NCBI GenBank assembly: GCA_003241475.1
Contig: QFQB01000050.1
Coordinates: forward strand, 1 to 14,175
Length of the DNA: 14,175 nt
DNA from: Micavibrio aeruginosavorus
GTDB lineage: Bacteria; Pseudomonadota; Alphaproteobacteria; Micavibrionales; Micavibrionaceae
Direction of reading: 5' to 3'
The first letter of the stretch is position 1. Each line of letters opens with the position of its first letter. A program made the translations under genes and the position numbers. Below the pieces are notes generated by a model. It did no database searches. It was not told where the DNA came from and saw only the letters and a list, made by a program, of their open reading frames with translations. Positions 6,901 through 14,118 of this stretch are shown piece by piece.

Positions 6901-7494
6901 ATGACTTCCCAGACCACAGGCACTCCTGCCTCCTCTGAGAGCCGTCGTAAATTTTTAGGATTTGGTGCACTCGCACTAGGCTCGCTCACACTGACATCTC
7001 TTGCAAAGCCCGCTTCGGCCGCTATCTTTTCCCGCGGCGATCAATTTTCAGGCGCGCGCAAGATCGCATTCCGCAACACGCACACCGGCGAAACATTCTC
7101 CGGCGTGTACCGCGTCGGCGACAAATATCTTCCCGATGCGTTCGATCGCATCAACATTGTTTTGCGCGATTTTCGCTCGAACCAGCTGTTCCCGATCGAT
7201 CCGCGCGTGATGGATATCATTTATTCCGTGCATCAGCTGACGCAGCAGGCGGAACCGTATGAGGTTCTGTCGGGATACCGTTGCCCGAAGACGAACGCGA
7301 GCCTGCGTTCCCATTCCGAAGGCGTTGCGAAAAATTCTTTGCACATGACAGGGCAGGCTATTGATCTGCGTTTGCCGGGCTATAATACCAAACAGATCCG
7401 CTCTCTGGCGGTCTCGCTCAAGGCGGGCGGCGTTGGCTATTACCCCAAGAGCGATTTCGTTCACATGGATTCCGGCGACGTCCGCACCTGGTAA
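6901..7494 (+). CDS. Tat-exported DUF882 (YcbK/MepK-like) peptidoglycan endopeptidase
   Basis: A 197-residue M15-type zinc peptidase. The N-terminus has a twin-arginine signal, SRRKFLGFG (14-22), a hydrophobic stretch and a likely cleavage after ASA (38-40). The domain shows SGYRCPKTN (124-132), then the metal-binding H-x6-D pair His148 and Asp155 (LHMTGQAID) and His188 (FVHMD), the set expected in YcbK. GGVGYYPKSDFVHMDSG (176-192) is near-identical in pattern to E. coli YcbK. E. coli YcbK (MepK) is reported to cut mDAP-mDAP bonds and lies next to ldtD, so the pairing here with an LdtD-like gene suggests one enzyme that makes 3-3 links and one that opens them. AAGAGG lies four bases before the ATG. 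Its own promoters and downstream terminator make it potentially monocistronic. Confidence 0.9.
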   Translation: MTSQTTGTPASSESRRKFLGFGALALGSLTLTSLAKPASAAIFSRGDQFSGARKIAFRNTHTGETFSGVYRVGDKYLPDAFDRINIVLRDFRSNQLFPIDPRVMDIIYSVHQLTQQAEPYEVLSGYRCPKTNASLRSHSEGVAKNSLHMTGQAIDLRLPGYNTKQIRSLAVSLKAGGVGYYPKSDFVHMDSGDVRTW

Positions 7495-7530
7495 TTTGCC
7501 GTACTGGCGTTTCCCGGCAAGACCTTTTAT

Positions 7531-7564
7531 AAAGAGCCTGAAGTTTTTCAGGCTCTTTTGTTTT
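7531..7564 (+). terminator. Strong rho-independent terminator
   Basis: A perfect 12-bp stem (7531-7542 with 7547-7558) encloses the four-base loop GTTT, and T-rich sequence follows (TTTT, G, TTTT from 7556). It ends transcription of the YcbK-like gene. It lies only about 25 bases before the folK ATG, leaving little room for a downstream folK promoter. Confidence 0.88.
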
Positions 7565-7589
7565 GCGTGAACCGGAAAGTGACACGACT

Positions 7590-8108
7590 ATGATCCTAGT
7601 TGCCCTTGGGGCGAATTTGCCAAGCCGTTTTGGAACGCCGGCCCAGACGCTGTATGCCGCCTTGAAGGCCATGGCGGAGCGCGGCGTATGGCCGGTGCAA
7701 ATTTCCCGCATCTGGAAAACCGCGCCTGTGCCGTTCGACGAGACGCAGCCGTGGTTCCACAACGCGGTGGCGATGGTGGAAACGGATCTTGAACCGATGG
7801 CTTTGCTGAATACGCTTCTGGCCATAGAAGAAGATTTCGGCCGCGTGCGCACCGTGCGCACCGTGCGCAATGCGCCGCGTCTGCTGGATCTGGATTTAAT
7901 CGTTTATCATGAGAAAGTCATTCGCGAGGCGGAGACATTGATCGTGCCGCATCCTCGCATGGGCGATCGGGCTTTCGTCTTGATGCCGATGTGCGATTTG
8001 CTGGATGATTGGGTGCACCCGCAAAGCGGGAAGACGCTGGAGCAATTGGTGGCGCTTTTGCCTGACGATCAAAAAGCCGAACCTATGGAGAATGGCTGGG
8101 ATGGCTGA
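7590..8108 (+). CDS. folK: FolK, 2-amino-4-hydroxy-6-hydroxymethyldihydropteridine pyrophosphokinase (HPPK)
   Basis: Transfers pyrophosphate from ATP to hydroxymethyl-dihydropterin in cytosolic folate synthesis, supplying FolP. The 172-residue protein opens with MILVALGAN, then SRIWKTAPV and the PWFHNAVAMVET strand. The HPPK signature NAPRLLDLDLI (94-104) contains the paired Asp residues that bind Mg, and VPHPRM follows. The loop before the signature is longer than usual because of a 9-bp tandem repeat (codons 86-93, VRTVRTVR). The start ATG at 7590 has GGAAAG ten bases upstream; the earlier in-frame TTG at 7563 lies inside the terminator. The gene overlaps folP by 8 bp. No folB (dihydroneopterin aldolase) lies between them, unlike many folP-folB-folK clusters. 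Confidence 0.92.
   Translation: MILVALGANLPSRFGTPAQTLYAALKAMAERGVWPVQISRIWKTAPVPFDETQPWFHNAVAMVETDLEPMALLNTLLAIEEDFGRVRTVRTVRNAPRLLDLDLIVYHEKVIREAETLIVPHPRMGDRAFVLMPMCDLLDDWVHPQSGKTLEQLVALLPDDQKAEPMENGWDG
7845..7869 (+). repeat. 9-bp tandem repeat within folK
   Basis: GTGCGCACC occurs twice in a row (7845-7853 and 7854-7862), followed by a partial third unit GTGCGCA (7863-7869). The unit length keeps the reading frame and encodes Val-Arg-Thr repeats just before the NAPR signature of HPPK. Confidence 0.9.
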
Positions 8109-8916
8109 CCTTTTTTTGAGCGGCGATGATCCTTTGCTGATGGGCATCGTTAATGTCACGCCCGACAGCTTTTCCGATGGCGGGGAATATCTCGATCCTG
8201 CTAAGGCTGTTGCGCATGGAAAGAGATTGGTCGAAGAGGGGGCGCACATCCTCGACATCGGCGGGGAGTCGACGAGGCCCGGATCGGAAGAAGTGAATGT
8301 CGAGGAAGAATTGCGCCGCGTTGTTCCTGTGGTTCTAGGACTGAAGGATTGCGGCGCCATGATTTCGGTTGATACGCGCAATGCCGTTGTGATGAAGGCA
8401 GTGGTTGAGGCTGGTGCCGGCCTGATCAACGACGTGAGCGCCTTGACCCATGACAAGAATGCTATGGCTGTCGTTGCGCAAAGCGGTGCTTATGTTTGCC
8501 TCATGCATATGAAGGGCGATCCGAAAACCATGCAGGATGATCCTATGTATGATGATGTGTTTTCGGAAGTGCGCGATTACCTGAAGGGGCGGATCGAAGC
8601 GTGTCTGTCCGCCGGCATCAAGATGAACCGGATCATCATCGACCCGGGTATCGGTTTCGGGAAAGCTTTAGAACATAATCTGAGCCTTTTGAATCGGTTG
8701 GGAGAATTTGGTTCGTTGCAAGCACCTGTCTTGCTGGGAGCGTCGCGCAAACGGTTCATCGGGGCGCTTTGCGGTGGTTATGGGCCGGATCAACGGCTAG
8801 CAGGGTCTTTGGCGGCGGTTCTGGCGGGCTATGAGCGGGGGGTGCGGATATTCCGAGTCCATGACGTGGCGGAGACGGCGCAAGCGCTGGCGGTTTGGCG
8901 TGCCGTAAATCGATAA
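8101..8916 (+). CDS. folP: FolP, dihydropteroate synthase
   Basis: Joins the pyrophosphate product of FolK to p-aminobenzoate to give dihydropteroate; the target of sulfonamides. The 271-residue TIM-barrel protein has all family motifs: MGIVNVTPDSFSDGG (14-28, Asn18 for Mg), DIGGESTRPG (52-61), SVDT (Asp91), INDVS (Asn110), DPGIGFGK (181-188), SRKRF (215-219, Lys217) and RVHDV (252-256). Length is typical. ATG 8101 has GGAG ten bases upstream and overlaps the folK stop by 8 bp, so translation is probably coupled. The ATG at 8092 is in frame but too close to that GGAG. No resistance-type insertion is evident in the sulfonamide-contact loops, although I cannot align them here. Confidence 0.95.
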   Translation: MADLFLSGDDPLLMGIVNVTPDSFSDGGEYLDPAKAVAHGKRLVEEGAHILDIGGESTRPGSEEVNVEEELRRVVPVVLGLKDCGAMISVDTRNAVVMKAVVEAGAGLINDVSALTHDKNAMAVVAQSGAYVCLMHMKGDPKTMQDDPMYDDVFSEVRDYLKGRIEACLSAGIKMNRIIIDPGIGFGKALEHNLSLLNRLGEFGSLQAPVLLGASRKRFIGALCGGYGPDQRLAGSLAAVLAGYERGVRIFRVHDVAETAQALAVWRAVNR

Positions 8917-8920
8917 TATA

Positions 8921-8949
8921 TTGACATAATTATAATATTTGTCTATAAT
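8921..8949 (+). promoter_or_regulatory. Consensus sigma70 promoter for a leaderless gene
   Basis: A perfect -35 (TTGACA, 8921-8926), a 17-base spacer and a perfect -10 (TATAAT, 8944-8949). Seven bases later comes the A of ATG 8957, the expected transcription start. A 7-bp inverted repeat, AATTATA/TATAATT (8928-8934 and 8944-8950), covers the -10 and could bind a regulator. It begins five bases after the folP stop. Confidence 0.75.
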
Positions 8950-8956
8950 TCCCTCC

Positions 8957-9736
8957 ATGTTTATTTGGGGCGATGTAAAAAACGGGCTGGAAGAAACGGT
9001 TGCCGTTCTTGGCGGCGGGGCGGCGGCGATCCTTTTTGGGTCGCCCGCGCAAGCCGCTGTGCCGCCATCCAAATCCAACGGACCAAGCGTCGCCGCACAG
9101 CTTTCTCTGCCGACCGATGGAAATACGCGCTATTTTCACAATACGGCGACGAAAACATCCTTCAATCTGGTTTGCCGCACCGAAAAAGACAACAGCGTCC
9201 AGTGCAAGCTGGATGTTTTGTCTTTGAACACGCTGACTGCCCAAAGCGTGCGTCTGTCTTATGCGCGCGACGATCAGGGAAAGATCGTAGCGCAGTCCCG
9301 CCTTTTAAATGCGGGCGGATGGAATGCCGCGACGGACAGGGCCTACCATAATGCCAAGGACCGTGCGCAAAAGATCGAATGGAGCGCGTCTTCTCCTGCG
9401 GCTTTTGTCGCCGATAATAAAAGCCGTAGCATCGTTCAGAACAATGTGGGCCGCGTGAGCCGGGATCACGGCGCGGTTGCCATTTGTTCCGCGGTTCCAT
9501 TGAGCGGCAAAACAGGTTTGAGCGTTTGCACCGAATTTGATCGTTCTTCGAATGGGGTCACAACGGCGGTTCTGCCGCGTCTGAACAACGCCGGATCGCT
9601 GAATGCCGCGCTGAATAGTCCTGCACAATCGACGCGCGCGTTTGACGGAACATCGAATGATTCTTACTTTTTCAAAAAATACGATGCGGCCATTCCGGCC
9701 GGTGCATCGTCCGCTGTTGTTCTGGCCAAACCCTAG
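8957..9736 (+). CDS. Unrecognised, probably exported protein, likely leaderless mRNA
   Basis: I do not recognise this 259-residue protein. The start is an ATG with no Shine-Dalgarno, placed where the consensus promoter should begin transcription. Residues 14-33 form a hydrophobic, Gly/Ala-rich segment ending SPAQA, followed by AVPP, so signal-peptide cleavage after residue 33 is plausible. The preceding n-region is unusual because it is acidic (Asp6, Glu12, Glu13) with a single Lys. The mature part is rich in Ala, Ser and Asn and has exactly four cysteines (73, 83, 177, 191), spaced as two close pairs that could form two periplasmic disulfides. There is no lipobox, catalytic motif or further membrane segment. 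Codon choice resembles the neighbours. Its TAG stop interlocks with that of the convergent phosphatase gene. Confidence 0.7.
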   Translation: MFIWGDVKNGLEETVAVLGGGAAAILFGSPAQAAVPPSKSNGPSVAAQLSLPTDGNTRYFHNTATKTSFNLVCRTEKDNSVQCKLDVLSLNTLTAQSVRLSYARDDQGKIVAQSRLLNAGGWNAATDRAYHNAKDRAQKIEWSASSPAAFVADNKSRSIVQNNVGRVSRDHGAVAICSAVPLSGKTGLSVCTEFDRSSNGVTTAVLPRLNNAGSLNAALNSPAQSTRAFDGTSNDSYFFKKYDAAIPAGASSAVVLAKP

Positions 9737-10293
9737 AACGTCTTTATCGCCCATGGGAACGTGTCATCGTTCGCCAGCGGTTCAAAATAATGCAACGAGC
9801 AATTGCTGATGCCGAAGATCGGCTTTTGATACAAACCGCCGATGGCGCGGAACACGCCGCCATGGCAGACAATCATAACCGGGCCGGGATGGGCGTTTAC
9901 AAATTTCGTAATGGCGCCTTTGACCCGTTCATAGAAAACGGCGTGCGGCTCGCCGTTGGGCGGATCGATGCCGTCGCGCGTGGATTGGCGGGTGATGGAC
10001 CATGGCTGACCTTCCCAATCGCCGTACATTTGCTCTGCGATCATCGGATCTTCGAGCATCGGCAGGTTCAGATTCTCATTCAGGATGCGCGCGGTATTGC
10101 GGGCGCGCTGTAAATGGCTGTGAATGATGACGGATGGTTTTTGTTCCAGCGCTTCCACAATTTTCTGCGCCGCGCGGGCCTGCTCGATGCCTTTGTCCGT
10201 CAACGGAACATCAATGTGGCCCGAAGCAAATTCGCCGAGGTTGGCCGTGCTTTCGCCGTGGCGGATGATATAAAACGGGATGGCGGGCAGCAT
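9733..10293 (-). CDS. Histidine phosphatase family (phosphoglycerate-mutase-like) protein
   Basis: A 186-residue branch-1 histidine phosphatase fold, probably cytosolic. The phosphate-pocket residues are in place: RHGES (11-15, with phosphorylated His12), SHLQRARNTA (59-68, Arg63), the acid Glu87 (AEQMYGDWEG) and VCHGG (142-146, His144). PLTDKGIEQA (30-39) is also characteristic. The substrate is unknown; related proteins act on phosphosugars, cobalamin intermediates or signalling phosphates, and nothing nearby decides this. AGGAG lies five bases before the ATG and overlaps the stop of the upstream NadX-like gene, eight bases away, so the pair is probably co-translated. Its 3' end overlaps the convergent plus-strand gene by 4 bp (CTAG). 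Confidence 0.9.
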   Translation of the reverse strand: MLPAIPFYIIRHGESTANLGEFASGHIDVPLTDKGIEQARAAQKIVEALEQKPSVIIHSHLQRARNTARILNENLNLPMLEDPMIAEQMYGDWEGQPWSITRQSTRDGIDPPNGEPHAVFYERVKGAITKFVNAHPGPVMIVCHGGVFRAIGGLYQKPIFGISNCSLHYFEPLANDDTFPWAIKTF

Positions 10294-10301
10294 GGAAACT
10301 C

Positions 10302-11075
10302 CTAGTAGATGGTCAGATTGCTTTTGCGTTTTTTGAGCGCGGCGATGATGCTATAGGCGGCCTGCTGGCTGCTTTTCGGATTGGCGGGGTCGGGCACGTT
10401 TTCGATTTTGGAGCGGACGATGCTTCCGGCGCCGGTTACGATAATTTCATGTGAATTGCTTTTTGCGTCAGGATCGGCCCAGACTTCCACTTGCGTTTTT
10501 TCCGGGCCGATACCGGCGAGCGCAAGGCTGGCCGCCACATTCACGTTGGCGGGAAAGGCTTTTGCGGCTTCGAACACGTTTCCGGAGAAGATCATGACAC
10601 GCGTTTTGATGTCATCGAGGTTGATGTTTTTTTCCAAAATATAAGGCGCGTTTTTAAAGCCGGCGGGCGGTTTGCTGGAAATAATTTTGGATTCCTTGAT
10701 GGATTGTTCTTTCATCCCCAGAACGGCATCAAGGCCGGAGAGTGCGCCGCTTGGCACGATAATGCCTCCCGATGATTTTTCCACAGATGTGGATAACTCT
10801 GGATAAAGAACCAAGGCGCAGGCGCTGATGAGGATCAGGGTTTTTCCTTCCGATAGTACAATTTCCGCCAGATCTTTCGCGGCGGCGGCGGGAAGGCATT
10901 CCACAATAACGTCGCATTCGCGGGCCAGAACCGCAAAATCGACATTGGGGATAACTCCGTCCATAACGTGGTTCTTATCGCTGACGGCGTGGAGCACATA
11001 GCCATCCATCGGGAAGGCTTTCGCCACAATGGAGCCTAAAGCTCCCACACCTGCTATTCCAACTTTCTCGTTCAT
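10302..11075 (-). CDS. nadX: NadX-like L-aspartate dehydrogenase (DUF108)
   Basis: Expected to oxidise L-aspartate to iminoaspartate with NAD(P), an alternative to NadB in NAD synthesis. The 257-residue protein has an N-terminal Rossmann fold with GVGALG (9-14), then PSGALSGLDAV (108-118), the KPPAGF loop (135-140), FPANVNVAASLALAG (174-188), TQVEVWADP (194-202), the putative catalytic His209 (SHEI) and NPKSSQQAA (232-240). These match the family closely. An in-frame TAG lies two codons before the ATG, so translation cannot start further upstream. No Shine-Dalgarno is visible. No nadA, nadB or nadC is in the window, so a role in NAD synthesis rather than aspartate catabolism is inferred. It is the first gene of a pair with the phosphatase and diverges from recO. 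Confidence 0.87.
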   Translation of the reverse strand: MNEKVGIAGVGALGSIVAKAFPMDGYVLHAVSDKNHVMDGVIPNVDFAVLARECDVIVECLPAAAAKDLAEIVLSEGKTLILISACALVLYPELSTSVEKSSGGIIVPSGALSGLDAVLGMKEQSIKESKIISSKPPAGFKNAPYILEKNINLDDIKTRVMIFSGNVFEAAKAFPANVNVAASLALAGIGPEKTQVEVWADPDAKSNSHEIIVTGAGSIVRSKIENVPDPANPKSSQQAAYSIIAALKKRKSNLTIY

Positions 11076-11091
11076 GGGCTACACATATTCC

Positions 11092-11871
11092 ATGGAACAA
11101 TGGCGCGATCAAGGGTTTGTCCTCTCCGTCCGGCCGCATGGCGAGGGCGGGGCGATTGTCGCCGTTCTCACGGAAAATCACGGACGGCATGCGGGATATG
11201 TGCACGGAGCGCAAAGCAGTTCCAAGCGCGGTTTGCTCCAGCCCGGAACATTGCTTTCCATCGACTGGCGATCGCGCGTTGCGGACCAGCTTGGGAGCAT
11301 GACTTTGGAGCAAGAGCGCGGTTTGCCGCATGGAATCCTCGACGATGCGCTCAAACTCTCCGCGTTGCTGGCGGCTTGCGCCTTGTGCGATACAGCCTTG
11401 CCCGAGCGCGAAGGCCATCCGGGATTGTTTCACGGGTTCGAGACCATGATGAATATGATGGATCAGGATATCTGGGGCGCGGCCTATATTTACTGGGAAA
11501 TTGCGCTGCTCAAGGAGCTTGGCTACGGGCTGGATTTTTCCAAATGCGCGGGCGGCGGCGATTCCAAAACGCTGGCGTATATGTCGCCGCGCACGGGCAG
11601 GGCGGTCAGTTATGCCGCCGCCGAACCTTATAAAGACAAATTATTGGAGCTTCCCAATTTCCTCAAACCTAACGGCGGACCGCTGGATGAAGAGGAAATA
11701 TATAAGGGAATCAAGATGACAGGGCATTTTCTCGATCAGTGGGTTTTTGCCCATCATACGAAGGGCGTGCCCGATCCGCGCTTGCGTTTCGAGAGCCGCT
11801 ATGCCAAATATGTGGCGGATTTAAAGGACTCTTATGGCCAAAAAGACGACCACGAAAAGCGTAGAATCTAA
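11092..11871 (+). CDS. recO: RecO, recombination mediator protein
   Basis: RecO helps load RecA on SSB-coated DNA in the RecFOR pathway. From the ATG at 11092 it has 259 residues: an N-terminal OB-fold (about 1-75) beginning MEQWRDQGFVLSVRPHGEG, with VHGAQSSSKRGLLQPG; a helical centre; and a C-terminal segment with FETMM, YWEIALLKELGYGLDFSKC and LAYMSPRTGRAVS, typical of alphaproteobacterial RecO. Only one Cys (152) is near the usual zinc-binding region, so a full zinc knuckle is not evident. Starts at 11074 and 11029 are in frame; the latter has AAGG 11 bases upstream but would add 21 unconserved residues and run antisense into nadX. The last 12 codons overlap the parC start by 38 bp. Confidence 0.88.
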   Translation: MEQWRDQGFVLSVRPHGEGGAIVAVLTENHGRHAGYVHGAQSSSKRGLLQPGTLLSIDWRSRVADQLGSMTLEQERGLPHGILDDALKLSALLAACALCDTALPEREGHPGLFHGFETMMNMMDQDIWGAAYIYWEIALLKELGYGLDFSKCAGGGDSKTLAYMSPRTGRAVSYAAAEPYKDKLLELPNFLKPNGGPLDEEEIYKGIKMTGHFLDQWVFAHHTKGVPDPRLRFESRYAKYVADLKDSYGQKDDHEKRRI

Positions 11872-14077
11872 GATCGTTGACGAAGGGATCAGCAAGATCC
11901 TGTCCGAGCGCTACCTCTCTTACGCCCTCTCTACCATTATGTCCCGCTCGCTACCGGATGTGCGCGACGGCTTGAAGCCGGTTCACCGCAGACTTTTGTA
12001 CGCGATGCAGCAGCTGCAATTGAACCCGACCACGCCGCCGAAAAAATCGGCAAGGGTTGTCGGCGACGTCATCGGTAAATACCACCCGCACGGCGATTCT
12101 TCCGTTTATGATGCGCTGGTTCGTCTGGCGCAGGATTTCTCGGTTCGCTATCCGCTGGTCGATGGTCAGGGCAACTTCGGCAACATCGACGGCGACGGCG
12201 CCGCCGCGATGCGCTACACCGAAGCGCGGATGACCGATGTGGCCAAGCTTTTGCTCGAAGGTATCGAAGAAAATGCGGTCGATTTCCGCCCGACCTATGA
12301 CGGATCGGAAGAAGAGCCGATCGTTATGCCCGGCGGGTTCCCGAATTTGCTCGCCAATGGATCGAGCGGCATTGCCGTTGGTATGGCGACCAATATTCCG
12401 CCGTTCAACGTCGCCGAGATGTGTGAAGCGATGCTGGCGATGCTCGAAGGCGAAGTCTCCGACAAGGAACTGGTCCGCTATATTCCGGGGCCGGATTTCC
12501 CGACAGGCGGCATTTTGGTGGAATCCAAAGACAGCATTATGGAGTCCTATCGTACGGGTAAAGGATCGTTCCGCCTGCGCGCGCGATGGGAAAAAGAAGA
12601 GTTGAAGGGCGGATCATACCAGATCGTCGTCACGGAAATTCCGTATCAGGTTCAAAAATCGAAATTGATCGAGCGTTTGGCCGAGTTGATTACCAACAAG
12701 AAGGTTCAGCAACTTGACGATGTGCGCGACGAATCCACCGAAGACGTGCGCGTCGTTCTGGTGCCGAAATCGCGCAATATCGAGCCTGAGTTGCTGATGG
12801 AAATTCTGTTCCGCAATTCGGATCTGGAAACGAAATTTTCCTTGAACATGAACGTGCTGGACAACGGCCTTGTGCCGCGCGTGATGCCGCTTCGCGAAGT
12901 TTTGCAAAGCTGGCTGAACCATCAGCAGGTCGTTCTGGTCCGCAGATCGCAGCACCGCCTTGAAAAAGTTCTGCACCGCCTCGAAGTCCTCGAAGGTTAT
13001 TTGATCGTCTATTTGAATATTGATGAAGTCATCAAGATCATCCGCAATTCCGACGAGCCGAAACCAGCCTTGATGAAAAAATTTGGACTGACTGAAGTGC
13101 AGGCCGAAGCCGTTCTCAATATCCGTCTGCGTTCTTTGGCGAAACTCGAAGAGATCGAGATTAAAAAAGAGCACGACAAGCTTTCCAAGGAGCGCGACGA
13201 ACTGGAAAAGCTTATCAAATCAGAAGCGCGTCAGTGGACGGCGATCAAGAAGCAAATCGCCAACCTGCAAACGATGTTCGGCAAGACAACCAAGATCGGC
13301 AAGCGCCGCACGCTGGTCGGCAAGGCCATGGCGCCCGTCGCCATCGAAAATCTTGAAGAGATGATGGTCGAAAAAGAACCAATCACGGTGATCTGCTCTT
13401 CCAAGGGCTGGATTCGCGCGATGAAGGGCCATGGCGTCGAGCGCAAGGATTTGAAATACAAAGACGGCGACAAGGAAGGCTTCGTGTTCGAGGCTATGAC
13501 GAACGACAAGATCGTCCTGTTCGGCACCAACGGCGTGTTCTATACGATCGGCGGCGACAAGCTTCCGCCGGGCCGCGGGTTCGGCGAACCGGTGCGTTTG
13601 ATCGTCGATTTGCCCAATGATGCCGATATCGTCGATATGGCGATCTACCATGCCGATGCGAAAATGATTGTGGCCTCCGATGCCGGCAAAGGTTTTGTCG
13701 TGAAGATGGCCGATGTTCTTGCGCAGACGAAAAAGGGCAAGCAGGTTTTGAACGTTGACGGCAAGGATGAGGCGAAATTGTTCCGCTTCGTAGAAGAAGG
13801 CGACGATCATGTCGCTGTGATCGGACGGAACCGTAAGATGCTGGTGTTCAAGCTCGATCAGCTACCGGAAATGTCGCGCGGCAAAGGCGTTGCGCTTCAG
13901 AAATATAAAGACGGCGGTTTGGCCGATCTGAAGACTTTCAATCTGAAGAAGGGGCTTTCGTTCAAGTACGGCACGGGCGAAACGACCGTGGGCAACATCA
14001 AGGAATGGGTCGGCAACCGCGCGGATGCTGGAAAACTTCCGCCCAACGGCTTTCCCAAGAGCAATAAATTCTCTTGA
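11834..14077 (+). CDS. parC: DNA topoisomerase IV subunit A
   Basis: The DNA-cleaving subunit that decatenates daughter chromosomes with ParE (not in the window). The 747-residue protein shows SRSLPDVRDGLKPVHRR (37-53), the GKYHPHGDSSVYDALV helix (81-96) and AAMRYTEARM (124-133) with Arg127 and catalytic Tyr128. A long charged helical stretch (about 430-485) precedes a C-terminal beta-pinwheel region (about 495-735). There is no QRRGGKG-type GyrA box, and the GQGNFGNIDGDGAAAMRYTEARM pattern favours ParC over GyrA. In the quinolone-determining region, Ser89 and Asp93 correspond to E. coli ParC Ser80 and Glu84, so no classic resistance substitution is seen. AAGGA lies five bases before the ATG, inside recO. 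Confidence 0.94.
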   Translation: MAKKTTTKSVESKIVDEGISKILSERYLSYALSTIMSRSLPDVRDGLKPVHRRLLYAMQQLQLNPTTPPKKSARVVGDVIGKYHPHGDSSVYDALVRLAQDFSVRYPLVDGQGNFGNIDGDGAAAMRYTEARMTDVAKLLLEGIEENAVDFRPTYDGSEEEPIVMPGGFPNLLANGSSGIAVGMATNIPPFNVAEMCEAMLAMLEGEVSDKELVRYIPGPDFPTGGILVESKDSIMESYRTGKGSFRLRARWEKEELKGGSYQIVVTEIPYQVQKSKLIERLAELITNKKVQQLDDVRDESTEDVRVVLVPKSRNIEPELLMEILFRNSDLETKFSLNMNVLDNGLVPRVMPLREVLQSWLNHQQVVLVRRSQHRLEKVLHRLEVLEGYLIVYLNIDEVIKIIRNSDEPKPALMKKFGLTEVQAEAVLNIRLRSLAKLEEIEIKKEHDKLSKERDELEKLIKSEARQWTAIKKQIANLQTMFGKTTKIGKRRTLVGKAMAPVAIENLEEMMVEKEPITVICSSKGWIRAMKGHGVERKDLKYKDGDKEGFVFEAMTNDKIVLFGTNGVFYTIGGDKLPPGRGFGEPVRLIVDLPNDADIVDMAIYHADAKMIVASDAGKGFVVKMADVLAQTKKGKQVLNVDGKDEAKLFRFVEEGDDHVAVIGRNRKMLVFKLDQLPEMSRGKGVALQKYKDGGLADLKTFNLKKGLSFKYGTGETTVGNIKEWVGNRADAGKLPPNGFPKSNKFS

Positions 14078-14080
14078 ATA

Positions 14081-14111
14081 AGAAACCCGCCGGAATGGCG
14101 GGTTCTTTTTT
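14081..14111 (+). terminator. Rho-independent terminator after parC
   Basis: ACCCGCC (14085-14091) pairs with GGCGGGT (14097-14103) around the loop GGAAT; the stem extends outward with one bulged A. Six T residues (14106-14111) follow. On the other strand the hairpin is followed by a weaker T-rich run, so it may also serve the convergent gene. Confidence 0.85.
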
Positions 14112-14118
14112 AAATCTC

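Noticed and set aside
8005..8100. 32-codon N-terminal extension of FolP
   Set aside because: It lies wholly within folK in another frame and has no family-like sequence; the ATG at 8101 gives the normal FolP length.
12074..12121. Quinolone-resistance substitutions in ParC
   Set aside because: Ser89 and Asp93 are the susceptible-type residues at the two key positions, so nothing indicates resistance.
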